A DNA stretch of 64,000 bases from Brachyhypopomus gauderio (lineage: Eukaryota > Chordata > Actinopteri > Gymnotiformes > Hypopomidae), in NCBI RefSeq assembly GCF_052324685.1, contig NW_027506875.1, positions 1,768,309 to 1,832,308 of the forward strand, read 5' to 3'. The notes under the pieces were generated by a model that had not been told where the DNA came from, made no database searches, and saw only the letters and a program-made list of their open reading frames with translations. Of this stretch, positions 1 through 11,495 are shown in pieces; position 1 is the first letter of the stretch; each line of letters opens with the position of its first letter. Made by a program: the position numbers and the translations under genes.

Positions 1-290
1 GAACAAAGACTTGTAGCGTACAACTGAAAACATACACTCACGATTCACAAGCGACATCACAAGCTACAATAACCCACAACCACAGAGACCAAACACAGGA
101 CTTAAATACATCAACTATACAAGGGACACAACAAGACACACCTGAAAGTGATAACGAGGGGCAGAGAACAAGGCAGGGGTGTGAAAACAGAGACAACTAG
201 GAAACGTCAAAATAAAAGACACTCAAACACACAGAGAACAAAACAAAAGACAAGACTGACAGGGGGGAGGCAGGACCACATGACAGCCAC
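1..290. repeat. Dispersed repeat shared with 19,700-19,930
   Basis: The text around 98-290 (cacaggacttaaatac, acaagacaca, gacaagactgacagg) recurs in the same order around 19770-19925. It is a diverged interspersed repeat, possibly part of an LTR or a DNA element. I cannot find its ends or assign a family. Confidence 0.5.
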
Positions 291-505
291 ACTCAGCACT
301 CAAACACTCAGCACTCAAACACACAGCACTCAAACACACAGCACTCAAACACTCAGCACTCAAACACACAGCACTCAAAACACACAGCACTCAAAACACA
401 CAGCACTCAAACACACAGCACTTAAACACTCAGCACTCAAACACTCGGCACTCAAACACACAGCACTCAAACACACAGCACTCAAACACACAGCACTTCA
501 TAAGC
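280..505. repeat. 15-bp minisatellite (CAGCACTCAAACACA type)
   Basis: About 15 copies of a 15-bp unit. Since 15 is divisible by 3, it gives a spurious open frame of a five-residue repeat. Confidence 0.85.
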
Positions 506-634
506 TCTGTTGTCACCATGTCTGCATGTGAATAAACAAAGCTGCTTCCTCACAGGAGTTTAGAAGGTTCAGAAATCTTGAAGGGAATCACTTTTTTACT
601 ACACACGTGCACACACTTACATTCACTTTCTCTC

Positions 635-641
<7 letters not shown>

Positions 642-695
<54 letters not shown>
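642..695. repeat. (CA)n microsatellite
   Basis: Uninterrupted CA dinucleotides about 50 bp upstream of hpgd copy A exon 6, in its intron 5. Confidence 0.95.
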
Positions 696-697
<2 letters not shown>

Positions 698-748
698 GTG
701 GAGTGTTCCTCCCTTAAACAAGTTTCATTTGCTCCTATGTGTCCACAG

Positions 749-1286
749 GAGGCCTCAAAAATTGCAGACTTTGGGGTGAGGATCAACGCCCTCTGTCCCA
801 GTTTCGTGCAGACAGCTCTTCTCGACTCCTTTAAATCAGAGGAGAAAACTGGACAATTTTTCATCTTGAAGGCTGCAGTCCAGTCTATGTTGGAAAAGTT
901 CACCGTTCTGGAGTGAGTAAACAGGGTTTAGGTCCTTCTTGTAATACAAACAACAGAGAACATTGTTCAGCATCCTCTCACTGCTTTATAAACTCCTTCT
1001 TATGCGATGGGGATGAGGGACTGACTGGATCCTCTAAAGAATATTTACGCTGCTGTAATATAGATTCTGCTTGTTTCTGTGTGTGTGAGACAGTTTGGTA
1101 TTTCTTAGCTTGTTTTGCCTGTGATTAAACATTGTGTCTCCTAACAGAGTGGAGGAAGTGGCTAAGGCGTTTCTACAGCTGGTGCAGGATGAGAGTCTGA
1201 ATGGAGCCGTCCTCACGGTGGGACGTGATGGAGCTGCTCTTATGTCCTTCCCCACAGAGCTGCCGAGAACTCCAGTAGCACTGTAA
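749..1286 (+). CDS. hpgd: hpgd-like copy A, exons 6-7 only (gene enters from left edge)
   Basis: Two exons: 749-912 and 1148-1286, ending in TAA. The acceptors are tgtccacag and cctaacag, and the donor is GTGAGT. The first exon opens with EASKIADFGVRINALCPSF and the last codes for the C-terminus ending PRTPVAL. Both match exons 6 and 7 of copies B and C and the C-terminal third of vertebrate 15-hydroxyprostaglandin dehydrogenase, a cytosolic NAD-dependent short-chain dehydrogenase that oxidises the 15-hydroxyl of prostaglandins. Exon 6 is 164 nt, the same as copy B, and intron 6 is only 235 bp. Exons 1-5 are not in the window. Whether they exist to the left cannot be seen, so this may be a whole gene or a relic. 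The usual Pro-Gly of the SDR fold (CPGF in human HPGD) is CPSF here. A variant polyadenylation signal ATTAAA lies at 1360-1365. Confidence 0.85.
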
Positions 1287-2795
1287 CACCTCACCCACAC
1301 TTCAGTGTGCAGGAGTGAAGCTAGGCCTGACTAGCTACATGTGTTCCTGTGAACTGTTCATTAAAGATAAAATGTATCTCAATGTGTGCGAGTTTAATCA
1401 TGAATCAGTAAATTCTTTTTTGCTGATGAAAGAAACGTGTCCATAATTGTTTATCAAATATCTGATTGCATTTAATAAACAAGTAGGAGATCCCTGGTAT
1501 TCAGAAAGATGCTAGTTGCCTGTCCCTCCTGTGTACAGTACCTCTGTGTACTTGTGTTAGCATTCACATTTTAGCTGCCTGCTTGCAGCCTTCAACACTC
1601 AAAGGTTGATCTGTGTATTCTGACTTGTTGGTCTTGAACACACATGCATTAATACACAATACACACACACATACATTAATATGGAGGAATTTTGTTCATC
1701 TGAACAGTTAGTGTGCACGGACAGCACATCCAGGGAGTCCAGACTCCATTACAACACTGTGTGATCTGGGTTTTATGAACTAGCTAGTTTAGTTTAGTGA
1801 GTAAATTCTTTGTTTGTAAATGTTAGTTCTTACTTTGAGAGCACATCAGATTAAAGAGATTGTGTCTGATGCAGAGGGATCAGCACAGACAATAATGTCA
1901 AAGTTCTTTGTTTACGTTTAAGCTGTGAATGTGTACAGTTAAGCAGCAACTCACTCACGTCTACTGGAAAACAAACTACTGGAAGCTTAAAGTTCAATGA
2001 AACAGCGGATGATGGTTGTGAAACAACTCTGAGTGACAGGTAGGCCCCGCCCTTCATCTGCCTACATTATGGCTTCCTTGGTTTGGCAGGTTAATGGCAG
2101 CCAGCCGAGAACCAGAGTTCTTAATGGAAAATGAAGTCGTTTGAGATTTTGGCCCTGGCACTATGTTGGTGGAGAAGTGTGAAGTTACATCGATTTACTG
2201 TGACCTGTAAGCACGCCTCTCTCTGTTCTGTTGTGTAAACATCGCCCCCTTGTGTTCATTTATTGGAGCAGCAGGTTCTCTCTCTCTACCTGCAGATGTC
2301 TAGAGATTACCAGGGTACCTCATTATTTATCAAGAGATTATTTATCAAGATCTTTAACTCAGGACCGATCTGCTATGTTTCTTATGAAATAACTTATTAT
2401 TTATTATTTCTTATGAAATAATAGGGGTAAATATTTATTCTCTCTTACCCATACTGCATTGCATTACACGTTTTTATCAATGTTGCAGTATTGGGAACTA
2501 TTGTGTTGGGAATCTGTCTTTGTCTGCAAAGCTATACAGAGTTGAACACTCATTTATGGGTTGAACTCCTCCCAAAACACCTCCAATAACTCCAATAACT
2601 CCTATAACTCCTCCCATGTGAGTGACTTTTGTAATACTGTCTTGCACAAGTGTTACACGATCCATTGAATTCTGGAAGAAGCACCCACTTCATGTATGTG
2701 TGATAGAACAAATACAATAGGAAATTGTGCAGGATTTGAGATTTTGTTTTCCAATACGTAGGTATATCCTTTACTGTTTAAGATCTTTGTTGACA
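1287..2795. repeat. Intergenic spacer A-B, duplicated as spacer B-C
   Basis: The 3' flank of copy A and the 5' flank of copy B are nearly identical to 11496-12138 plus 17097-17945, the spacer between copies B and C that is split by a LINE. Homology reaches left into intron 6 (about 1048 and 11258) and right into exon 2. Apart from the polyadenylation signal, no other gene is visible here. The 3' flank of copy C (27267 on) is not homologous. Confidence 0.85.
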
Positions 2796-5700
2796 ATGAG
2801 TTTGAAGGACAAAGTTGCCCTGGTGACTGGAGCAGCCCAAGGGTTGGGGAGAGGATTTGCTGAGATCCTTTTGAAAAACGGGGCGAAGGTATGAAACAAC
2901 TCTGTAATGTTGTTGAACAAGTATGCTCAGGGACAGCTTTTTCCCAAGAGCCATCACTGCACTGAACAACATGTAAAAATAACAGCAACAATAATGTAAA
3001 TTCTCAAACCCATGTGCAATATAACAGGTGTGCAATACTTTTCCATGTGCAATATTATGTAACATATACTGTAAATATCTTATGTGCAATATTCAACATT
3101 TATCACAGAAATAATCAACCAGAACTATTTTGTAAATGTGTCACTACTTTTAACTTGTCGTTTTATGTCATTGTGTGTATTTATTCGTCCCAACAAGCAC
3201 CTTGGAGTAGAATCATATTTAATTCTAATGCAATTATAATGACAATAAAGGTGATTCTGATTGTGAAACCCCAGATGCGCCCCAACTCGTAACTCTCAGA
3301 TATACTCTGTGTAGGTCGCTTTCCTGGACCTCAATGAAACACTGGGCAAAGATCTACAGGACCAATTTAATGAGATTTATGGATCAGACAGGACCCAGTT
3401 TTATCCAGGAGACGTCGCCTCACATCAACAGTTTAAAGGTTTGTTTATTCTTTCTTTGTCTGAATTTGGCAAATTTATAGTGTGACTGCAGGTAACAATC
3501 AATAGTGACAGGGACATGGAGATTGTGGAATTATGGAGAACAACTCTGACTGGTCACATGACTCTTGTATAAAGGAGGATGCCAGTAAAACAAACATAAA
3601 AACTGATGGCCCTGCAAACATCGAACCAGACAAACACAGAGCACCATTTATCTGCACACCATCACTCTGTTAGTGTACAGCCCAGCAAAGTAACAGTACA
3701 TAAGTTGGAAGAAACTCAGACTACAGAAATCTTAATGTTTTCCTCAGTATGTTGACAATGGTTCTGACCATCCTCACAAACTTATAATGTCTTTTTTAAT
3801 GTTCACTTGTCTAGAGGAGTCCAGACTAAAAATGTGGTCATGTGACTTGAGTAACTCTCTTGTGAACACTTGTGTGGGGTGTGTGAGTGTAGTATATCAG
3901 CCCGATCAGACAGAAACATATTTGACAATGATTCTACTGAATCTAGTAGAAACTTGGGCTGTAATTGAGCTTATTTTGAAAAAAGCAGGTTAACAAGGTA
4001 CTATTACTATTTTATAGTAACAAAAACAAGGTACTTTTATACTATTTTATGTACTATTACTTTTTATATAATTTCAATTCAAGCAAAGCAGAATTTGCCG
4101 TAAACTATATCTGATGAGTAAAGACACGGAGGAACTGTTGAAAATGTTGTGTAAACCACATGTAGCTTTTACCTACAGATAGTTTCAAACAATCATAAAA
4201 AGATTAATCTCTCTTTTGCTTTCTTCATTACAGATGTGTTCCAGAAAGTCCTCCACAAATTTGGCCGGATAGACATAGTCTGCAACAATGCAGGCATCCT
4301 GAATGAAAAGGACTGGGAGAAAACTGTGTCCATAAACTTAGTAAGAATTTGCTTTTGAATTTGACAGTGTAACTGAATTCTGATTCATATTGGACCTGTT
4401 TTAGGTTGCTGATTAAGCCTTGAAAAGGTTTTGAGCACACTCTAGTGGTTCAATCTGGTCATTACATTGAGGGCAGTGTGGAAACAGCAGGTGATGTTTG
4501 ATGTACAGGGCTGTGTGCTGAGAGTGAGTGTGTAACACTGCTGTGGTTTATAACAGAGTGGGGTGGTGAGGGGGACCTACCTGGCTCTGGACCACATGAA
4601 GAAGCAGAGGGGCGGACAGGGAGGGGTCATCGTCAACGTAGCATCACTGGCAGGTACGGCAAGCAGGAAGATACATTATTCATTGTGTGAATCAGGAGCT
4701 GAAATTATTCAGGTATGATGGTGTAATATAGCATCAATCAGGAACCAAAAAAAAATTTGACTTGTAATTCATGTAGACTGAATTTTGATTAGTTTAAAAT
4801 GTAATTAATGCATTAAGTAATAGAGGTGAAAGCCACTCAATATGTCTCATGAAATGATTCCAATTTTGAACTTTTCATAAACCTTTGACAGGCGTTGTGA
4901 TACATGTCACTACTTTGTTAGAGATGTCATATGTGCTACAGCTTTGTTACGCATCATGTATTGCTGCAGGTCTGATTCTACTGCCAGGAGGTCCTGTCTA
5001 CACAGCCACCAAGCACGGTGTGGTAGGCTTCTCCCGGGCGCTAGCGGTACGTGCTCTCTGGTGTTTCTTCTTCTACCATATACAGCATGTAGTCCAGTGA
5101 CCCTTCACAGCTCCTGAACACTTCCTGTGTTAGTGTGCTGCTCTTGTATGTACAGATATCTCAGCGCAGTGCTGCTTGACATTTAGTGTTAGGGACCACC
5201 GTGCTGATACGGCCTATCACGTACAACTGATAAATAAGCTGGAATTTTGAAATAATCCAAATGTACACAACTGGCTTCATATTCAAGGGAAGAAAGTGAG
5301 TGTGTGATGACTGGTAGTCTAAACTGATAGGTCATCATTCAGCTGTACGGGGTTCAGCCATCACTCCAGCTGAGGTGATCACAGGAGTTGGGAAACTCCT
5401 CAATGGAAGAGCCCTGTGATGGGCAAGTAAACACCTACAACACGAGATTAAAGGGTGTTTATTTCTGCTGTAAGGAGAATTACAGAGGAACCTATTAATA
5501 TGAGATAAGTATAAGGACTTATAAGGACTGCTAGGGAGAGGTGTTTCTCAGGAGGATAGGGAGGGAACGTTAGGTCCAGAGGTGTTTTCTGGAGGGGTGG
5601 GTGTTATTGGGTAGATGTTGTTCAGGTCAGGGATTTCTACATATGCAGGTTAATGTTTACGGGGAAGGGCCATTAAGGGCCCCAGCTTAGAGAATCTTGA

Positions 5701-8700
5701 TAATGTATGAAGCTTTTTCTGCACAATAATGGAACCATGTGTCTGTGGTCACAAACAAAAACACCCACAGGAAGGGTTGATGTACCTTAACTCCTTATAC
5801 TGATGTGTCCACAGGTGACCTCAGAAGTGGTTGATGCTGGGGTGAGGATCAACACCCTCTGTCCTGAATTTGTGCGGACGTCTCTTCTGGACTCCTTTAA
5901 GTCAGAAGAGAAAGCTGGACCATTTACCAGCTTACAGGCTGTAGCACAGTCTCTGCTGGACAAATTCTCTATTATAGAGTAAGTGTGAAATATTGCCGAT
6001 GCAGATGGTATATATATATATATATAGTGCCAAATGTATTGATCAGAATCACTTCCATGGCAACAGGTGTATAAAATTAAGCACCTGGACATGCAGACTG
6101 TTTTTACAAACATTTGTGAGAGAATGAGTCTCTCTCAGGAGCTCAGTGAATTCCAGCATGGAACTGTGATAGGATGCCACCTGTGCAAGAAATACAGTCA
6201 TGAAATTTCCTCGTTCCTAAATATTCCACAGTCAACTGTCAACTGTATTATAAGAAAATTGGAAAATGTTTGGGAATGATAGCAACTCCATGTAAACTGT
6301 CGGAGTGGGGTCAGCAGATACTGAAGCCTCAGTAACTACAGACATCCAAACTTCTTCTTCTTCATGGAATGGGTTTCCATGGTTGAGCAGCTGCATCCAA
6401 GCCATATATCACCAAGTGTGATGCAAAGCGTCGGATGCAGTGGTGTAGAGCACGCCGTACCTCAATATGCACATATTTTAAAAAACGATTAAGAGGGATA
6501 AACATCAGGAATGGAGTTCAAAGGGATAAGACATGCGATCAAGTAGGACTGGATTATTTTTTCAAAAACCACAATTGTTGAAGGATGTTCTGGTACTGAA
6601 GGGACTGAGGTAACTGAGGGGATCAAACTGAGTGGCTAGTACAAGTCTTATGAATCCTGATTCAACAGATGAGCTGTACCATATAGCAAGAGCCTCAATA
6701 GGAAGTTGTGCTACATCCGAGGGGTCATTACTTGCCCATTGGCAGATATCAAAGCCACCTTCAGTCAGGTCTTCTCTCATCATCACAATGAGCTCTGTAG
6801 CTTGGACTGAGGTCTACAGAGATCTTAAACGGGACTTCAGGACTGAATCCACTCCGTCTTCATCTGCTCTAGGGTGTGTTTGAACATGTCTTTGAAGTGA
6901 ATCACTAGCACAACAGGGATTACATGTTGTACCAAAATGTTGCCATTCATAGGCCAAAGGCACTGAAGTGGTCTGATATCTCCATAAAAACCTGGTAAAA
7001 GTCTATGAATGGGAAAGAGTGTAATCTGGTGAAACGTTGCCTTAATGTCTCCACTAATGGCAATCGAATGTTCACAAAATCTGAGAACACCAAATCAGTG
7101 TGGGACATGAAGAACGTAATCCCTGTATGAAAAGGAGAAGTTTAAAAGAATATGGTACTTTTGACTGTGTTCAGTAAGGTGATGGGGTACATACCAGGAC
7201 ACACGATAGTCTGTTTCTTTCTCTAAGAGGAATAAAGAAATGTATCTGTCAGCCTCTGGATTTCCTTCTTATAGGTTTCACTCAAGTGAGGTTTTCATTT
7301 CACCCTTTGCTCTGCTCTTTAAAGCAGGGGAGGATGGCCCCTTTGCCCAGGTTGACAGCATCTGAACTGTCCTAGCAGGGGAGTTGCATAACATTGTGTG
7401 CCATTCACTTGCCCTATGGTTGACTCCTCATCTGGCAATTTAGCGTCCTTGTGTCCTGTGTGGATTGATTAGTTTCCTTCTCATTCTTGTAGGGCAAGAC
7501 ATCAACTTGCCATAACTATTTTGCATTCTGCAGGAGTTCTCTGGAGGTAGAAGTAGAATAAACATGCGCTTTGCTTTTGGCCCAGTCTTGCACTTAAGAC
7601 TCCTTTATTCGACACATATGGGTGTATGACTGTGTGGCACATGTGTGTGTGTGTGGTATGTTTTATAAGACAGAACAAGGACAAATACAAACATAAATGT
7701 CTACAATAGACTAGACGCAAGTACAGGCTAACTTGAGCGTCACATAAGTAACTAGACACTGGTGAGTTGTTTCAAAAATGAGTACAAGCAAAACACAACG
7801 AAAACCTGAGAACAAGTAAATGACTTTTGTACAGCCGCCCCCAAATTTGGCATGCAAATTTGACCACTAGGTGTCTGTGGTGTCCTGAGGAAGGGCTGGC
7901 AACTTAATGAGGCAAACAACTGGGAGAGTGTTGTAAGGCACTAATACAGCATATACCCCACCGTTTCTCAGTGCGTCTTCCTGTCTTTACAAGCATAGGA
8001 CCAAAACAATCGACCCCTGTTGAATAGAAGGCGGATTTGAACAGCCTCAAACTGGAGGGGGTAAATCTGACATTCCTGGAACTTGAGGGCTCCCTCTCCA
8101 TTTCTTACAACCCCCACAGTTATGTTTGGGATTAAACGCCTCTTAACCGCCTCTCTACCTCTCAGGAACCAGTTCCTCCAGTGAAAACACGCTCTGCTCC
8201 AGGGTGGTGCAGCTGGTAGTCATAATGCTGATTCAGAAGCCTGGAGGAAAAGGAGATGCAGCACATCTGGGCTGAGAACGTCACAACATCTACCTCCAAC
8301 ATGGATCAAGCTGGAAGTGTGATCATGTTCAGGGGCTACTGTAAGCACTCTGCTGGTAGATGGGAAGGCCTTACCAGCTTTGAGTAGCATCACCTCGTCA
8401 GGAAAGCTCTCCATCTGTGCATTTCTGAGGAATGCTAACTCAACATTGTGATCTGCAGTGGGAGAGGTGTCACCAACTGTTCGATCGTGCAGTAGCTTCC
8501 TGTAGTTCCAAGAATGTGTTAAACTGCTGAACATCTGGGATACCTAGATCATTGTACCAGTCATCAAACCACAAAACACGGTAATAGTAGTCCAGGGTTG
8601 CGAAGATACAGCCATAACAGGGGAGAATTTCGGGTGGTGAGAGGGGCCAGGGCAATGGGTTGATCCTTTATCCATAGCTGGTTAGGCAGGAGGTGGCTGT

Positions 8701-11495
8701 CCCAGGGTGGATAGCAGGAAAGGCTCGTCTCTCCACGTCTCAGTATTTCTCGGGTAGGCAGGCAACCTAGGCAGCCAAACTAAATTCTCCCTGAAGGTCA
8801 TCTTCCTGATTACCTGCTCCTTCCCACACAGGGACTGTCAGAAGATGGCTCTCGCCTAGTTTTCAACCTAGACTTAAGGGTTGAGACTGTGTCAGTGGGG
8901 GTTCATAATAGGAGATAAGTTCCTGGAGGTAATCACGAGCAAGCCTGTGCAGTGCTTTATAAGTCAGTAGAAGAACTTTAAAATCAATACAGAATTTTAC
9001 TGGGAGCCAATGCAGGGCTAATAGGACTGGTCTGATATGATGAAATTTTCTAGTTCTAGTCAGAACTCTGGCTGTGGCATTTTGAACTATTTGAAGTTTA
9101 TTTAGATTCATATATGAGTATCCTTACTATGAGTATCCTTACTTACTATCCTTATCCTAATTGTAAAGCGCCTTGGGTATTCTGAAAGGTGCTATATAAA
9201 TTTAACGTTCATTCATTCATTCATTCATTCATCCTGACAGTAATGAGTTACAGTAGTCTAATCTGGAGCTAACAAAGGCGTGTATCAATTTTTCTGCATC
9301 ATGCTGTGATAATACATTTCTTAGCTTGGCAATGTTGTGGAGATATAGAAAACATTTTCCTTCCCTTCTGCTATCCAGTGTGCGTTCGCTGGAGAATAAA
9401 ATGGATTACCTCAAATTGGACCTAATTACACAGAGAAGGGTGTGACTGTAATGCTATCATTCTCACAGAGACGTGGCTTATTAATACTGTTCCGGACAAC
9501 ACCATCCAAGTGGAAGGGGCGTTCCTCATTTCACGAGGACAGACGTTTTGTGCTCAGCGGTAAATCTTGAGGAGTGGCCACTGCTCTAAGGAATTTTTAC
9601 CGTACTATTTCTATCCGTACTATTACCTAGGATGAATTCTGTGATCAGATGCAAAGCACTTTTGTAAGTCGCTCTGGATAAAAGCGTCTGCTAAATGCCG
9701 TAAATGTAAATGTAAATGTGCAGCTTGTGCATGCGGTGTTCAAGTCCGGGGATAAATATGCTCTTCGATCTGCCAGGGCCAAACTAAAAATCATAGCACA
9801 ATTCGCAGACACAAAGAGCCCTAGGCACCTGTAGCAGTCAGTCTCCAACTTTAGACCAACACACCCACCATGTGAGGACAATTTGGACTTCCTCAACAGC
9901 ACTCCACCTATGCCGGGCTCATCTGGAAAACAAGAATAGTTACGTGCGGATGCTATTCATTGACTTCAGCTCTGCATTTAACACAGTCATCCCTCAACAT
10001 CTGTGAATAAACTCAGCATCAGCATCAAACTGTGCAACTGTATACTGGACTTTCTCACTGACAGAACATACACAGTAAGAGTTGGCAATAATTCCCCAGA
10101 GACCACCATCATGAACACCGGGGTTCCCCAGGGTTGTGTACTGAGCCCCCTGCTGTTCACACTGAATCTGCAACTCAATATCAGCAAAACCAAAGAAATA
10201 ACAATAAACTTCAGGAAGAATCGCATGCAGCGCACCCCTCTCAGCATTAATGACAGCACTGTGGAGTCTGTGAAAAGCACCGACAATGCCTGGGCATGTG
10301 GATGTTCTCCTGAGGAATCTCCTCCCAGACCTGGATTAAAGCATCAGTCACCTCCTGGACAGTCTGTGGTGCAACATGCCATTGGTGGATGATGTCCCAG
10401 ATGTGCTCGATTGGATTCAGGTCTGGGGAACGGGCAGGTCAGTCCATAGCATCAATGTCTTCATAATGCAGGAACTACTGACACACTTCAGCCACATGAG
10501 GCCTAGCATTGACATGCATCAGAAGGAACCCAGGGCCCACTGCACCAGCATATGGTCTCACAGTGGGTCTGAGGATCTCATCCCAGTACCTATTGGCAGT
10601 CAGGGTACCTCTGGCTAGCACATGGAGGTCTGTGTGGCCCTCCAAAGAAATGCCTCCCCACACCATTACTGACCACCTGCCAAACCGGTCATGCTGGAGG
10701 ATGTTGCAGGCATTCTCCATGGCTGTCATGTGCTCAGTGTGACCCGGCTCTCATCCGTGAAGATCACAGAGTGCCAATGGCGAATTTGCCAATCTTGGTG
10801 TTCTCTGGCAAATGCCAGTCGCCCTGCACGGTGTTGGGCTGTAAGCACAAGCCCCACTTGTGGACGTTGGGCCCTCATATCACCCTCATGGAGTCTGTTT
10901 CTGACAGTTTGAGCAGAAACATGGATATTAGTGGCCTGCTGGAGGTCATTTTGCAGGGCTCTGGCACTGCTCCTCCTGTTCCTCCTTACACAAAGGAGGA
11001 GTTAGTGGTCCTGCTGCTGGGTTGTTGCCCTCCTACGGCTCCGCCCCCTCCATGTCTCCTGGTGTACTGGCCTGTCTCCTGGTATCTGCTCCATGCTCTG
11101 GACATTGTGCTGACAGACACAGCAAACCTTCTTGCCACAGCTTGCATTAACGCGCCATTGAGCAACGTCTGTGGGTTGTAGACACCGCATCATGCTGCCT
11201 CTATGGTGAGAGAACTGACAAAATGCAGAAGTGACCAAAACATCAGCCAGAAAGGATGCTGTAATATAGATTCTGCATGTTTCTGTGTGTGTGAGACAGT
11301 TTGGTATTTCTTAGCTTGTTTTGCCTGTGCCTGTGAAACATTGTGTCTCCTAACAGAGTGGAGGAAGTAGCTAAGGCGTTTCTACTGCTGGTGCAGGATG
11401 AGAGTCTGAATGGAGCAGTCCTCACGGTGGGACGTGATGGAGCTGCTCTTATGTCCTTCCCCACAGAGCTGCAGCGAACTCCAGTAGCACTGTAA
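2796..11495 (+). CDS. hpgd: 15-hydroxyprostaglandin dehydrogenase-like, copy B (7 exons)
   Basis: Coding exons: 2796-2888, 3315-3438, 4234-4340, 4557-4653, 4970-5046, 5815-5978, 11357-11495. All have GT-AG borders and phases that join cleanly. The sum is 801 nt, or 266 residues plus stop, the same length as human HPGD. Visible SDR motifs: the NAD-binding TGAAQGLG in exon 1, an acidic Asp after the second strand (AFLDLN, fitting NAD over NADP), CNNAG in exon 3, the catalytic Ser in NVASLAG, and YTATK with the catalytic Tyr and Lys in exon 5. The family oxidises 15-hydroxy prostaglandins and lipoxins to 15-keto forms in the cytosol. In exon 6 the conserved Pro-Gly is Pro-Glu (CPEF). Intron 6 is 5.4 kb and packed with mobile elements, but exon 7 and its acceptor remain intact. 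Polyadenylation signal ATTAAA at 11569-11574. The frame is open throughout, so it is probably functional; transcription is untested. Confidence 0.88.
2916..3262 (+). mobile_element. 3' fragment of a Rex/CR1-like LINE in hpgd copy B intron 1
   Basis: Copy C intron 1 lacks this segment, so it is an insertion. It starts within the conserved C-terminal coding tail seen in fish LINEs (gggacagctttttcccaaga) and ends with an AATAAAGGTGATTCTGATT tail, the polyadenylation-like 3' end of such elements. Short near-repeats of TGTTGAA/TGTGAAA flank it. 5'-truncated and non-coding. Confidence 0.6.
6024..6460 (+). mobile_element. Tc1-type transposon remnant (transposase N-terminus)
   Basis: It follows a (TA)n tract and encodes the N-terminal paired-like helix-turn-helix of a Tc1 transposase ([30 protein letters not shown]). 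It then degrades, with frame breaks, to about 6460. The catalytic half is missing. It lies in intron 6 of hpgd copy B. Confidence 0.7.
6540..7200 (-). pseudogene. BEL/Pao retroelement reverse transcriptase remnant
   Basis: Read on the minus strand, the fragment at 6786-6562 contains [11 protein letters not shown], typical of the end of the BEL/Pao reverse transcriptase. The part upstream of it (about 7150-6890) shows broken traces of the earlier RT blocks. There are several stops and frameshifts and it is not functional. It lies downstream, on its own strand, of the integrase piece at 7890-8655, which is the wrong order for one intact element. Confidence 0.55.
7530..7833 (-). repeat. Possible LTR of the BEL/Pao element
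   Basis: Next to it on its 5' side (minus strand) is a purine-rich tract (AAATTTGGGGGCGGC) that fits a polypurine tract. The segment starts TGTACAAAAG on the minus strand, contains AATAAA and ends near CA. Both boundaries are estimated, and no second LTR was found for comparison. Confidence 0.35.
7880..8655 (-). pseudogene. BEL/Pao retroelement integrase remnant
   Basis: Minus-strand fragments carry integrase-region signatures of BEL/Pao elements ([15 protein letters not shown] and GRRTEKRWG at 8101-7904; a diverged upstream zinc-binding region at 8534-8220). The frame is broken in several places. The piece lies in intron 6 of hpgd copy B. Confidence 0.6.
8660..9350 (-). mobile_element. L2-type LINE 3' fragment, interrupted at 9112-9236
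   Basis: Minus-strand text at 9111-8863 ([27 protein letters not shown]) and the flanks at 8678-8860 and 9237-9350 match the C-terminal coding and 3' region of the full LINE at 12139-17096. It is 5'-truncated, with stops. A 125-bp segment at 9112-9236 ending in (ATTC)n has landed inside it; it resembles the 3' tail of another LINE or SINE (gtaaagcgccttgggt). Confidence 0.7.
9355..10295 (+). mobile_element. Degenerate Rex/CR1-like LINE fragments, with a SINE-type tail at 9655-9718
   Basis: Plus-strand text at about 9400-9530 resembles an AP-endonuclease segment (AIILTETWL type). 9935-10180 resembles reverse transcriptase ([15 protein letters not shown], then [14 protein letters not shown]) with stops between. 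Between them lies a short tail, AAGTCGCTCTGGATAAAAG, common at the 3' end of fish SINEs and LINEs. The RT catalytic box is absent. Confidence 0.6.
10297..11257 (-). mobile_element. Tc1-type transposon remnant (transposase catalytic region)
   Basis: The minus strand at 10729-10475 encodes [22 protein letters not shown] and [14 protein letters not shown], Tc1 DDE-transposase blocks. Just beyond, [12 protein letters not shown] is seen in pieces. The normal second-Asp context HDNARPH is HVNARPH, so a catalytic residue is lost, and frame breaks are present. An N-terminal fragment is visible at 11238-11002. Its right edge meets duplicated hpgd intron 6 sequence at about 11258. Confidence 0.7.

Noticed and set aside
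10475-11238. Functional Tc1 transposase
   Set aside because: Frame breaks and a lost catalytic Asp context (HVNARPH) show it is dead.
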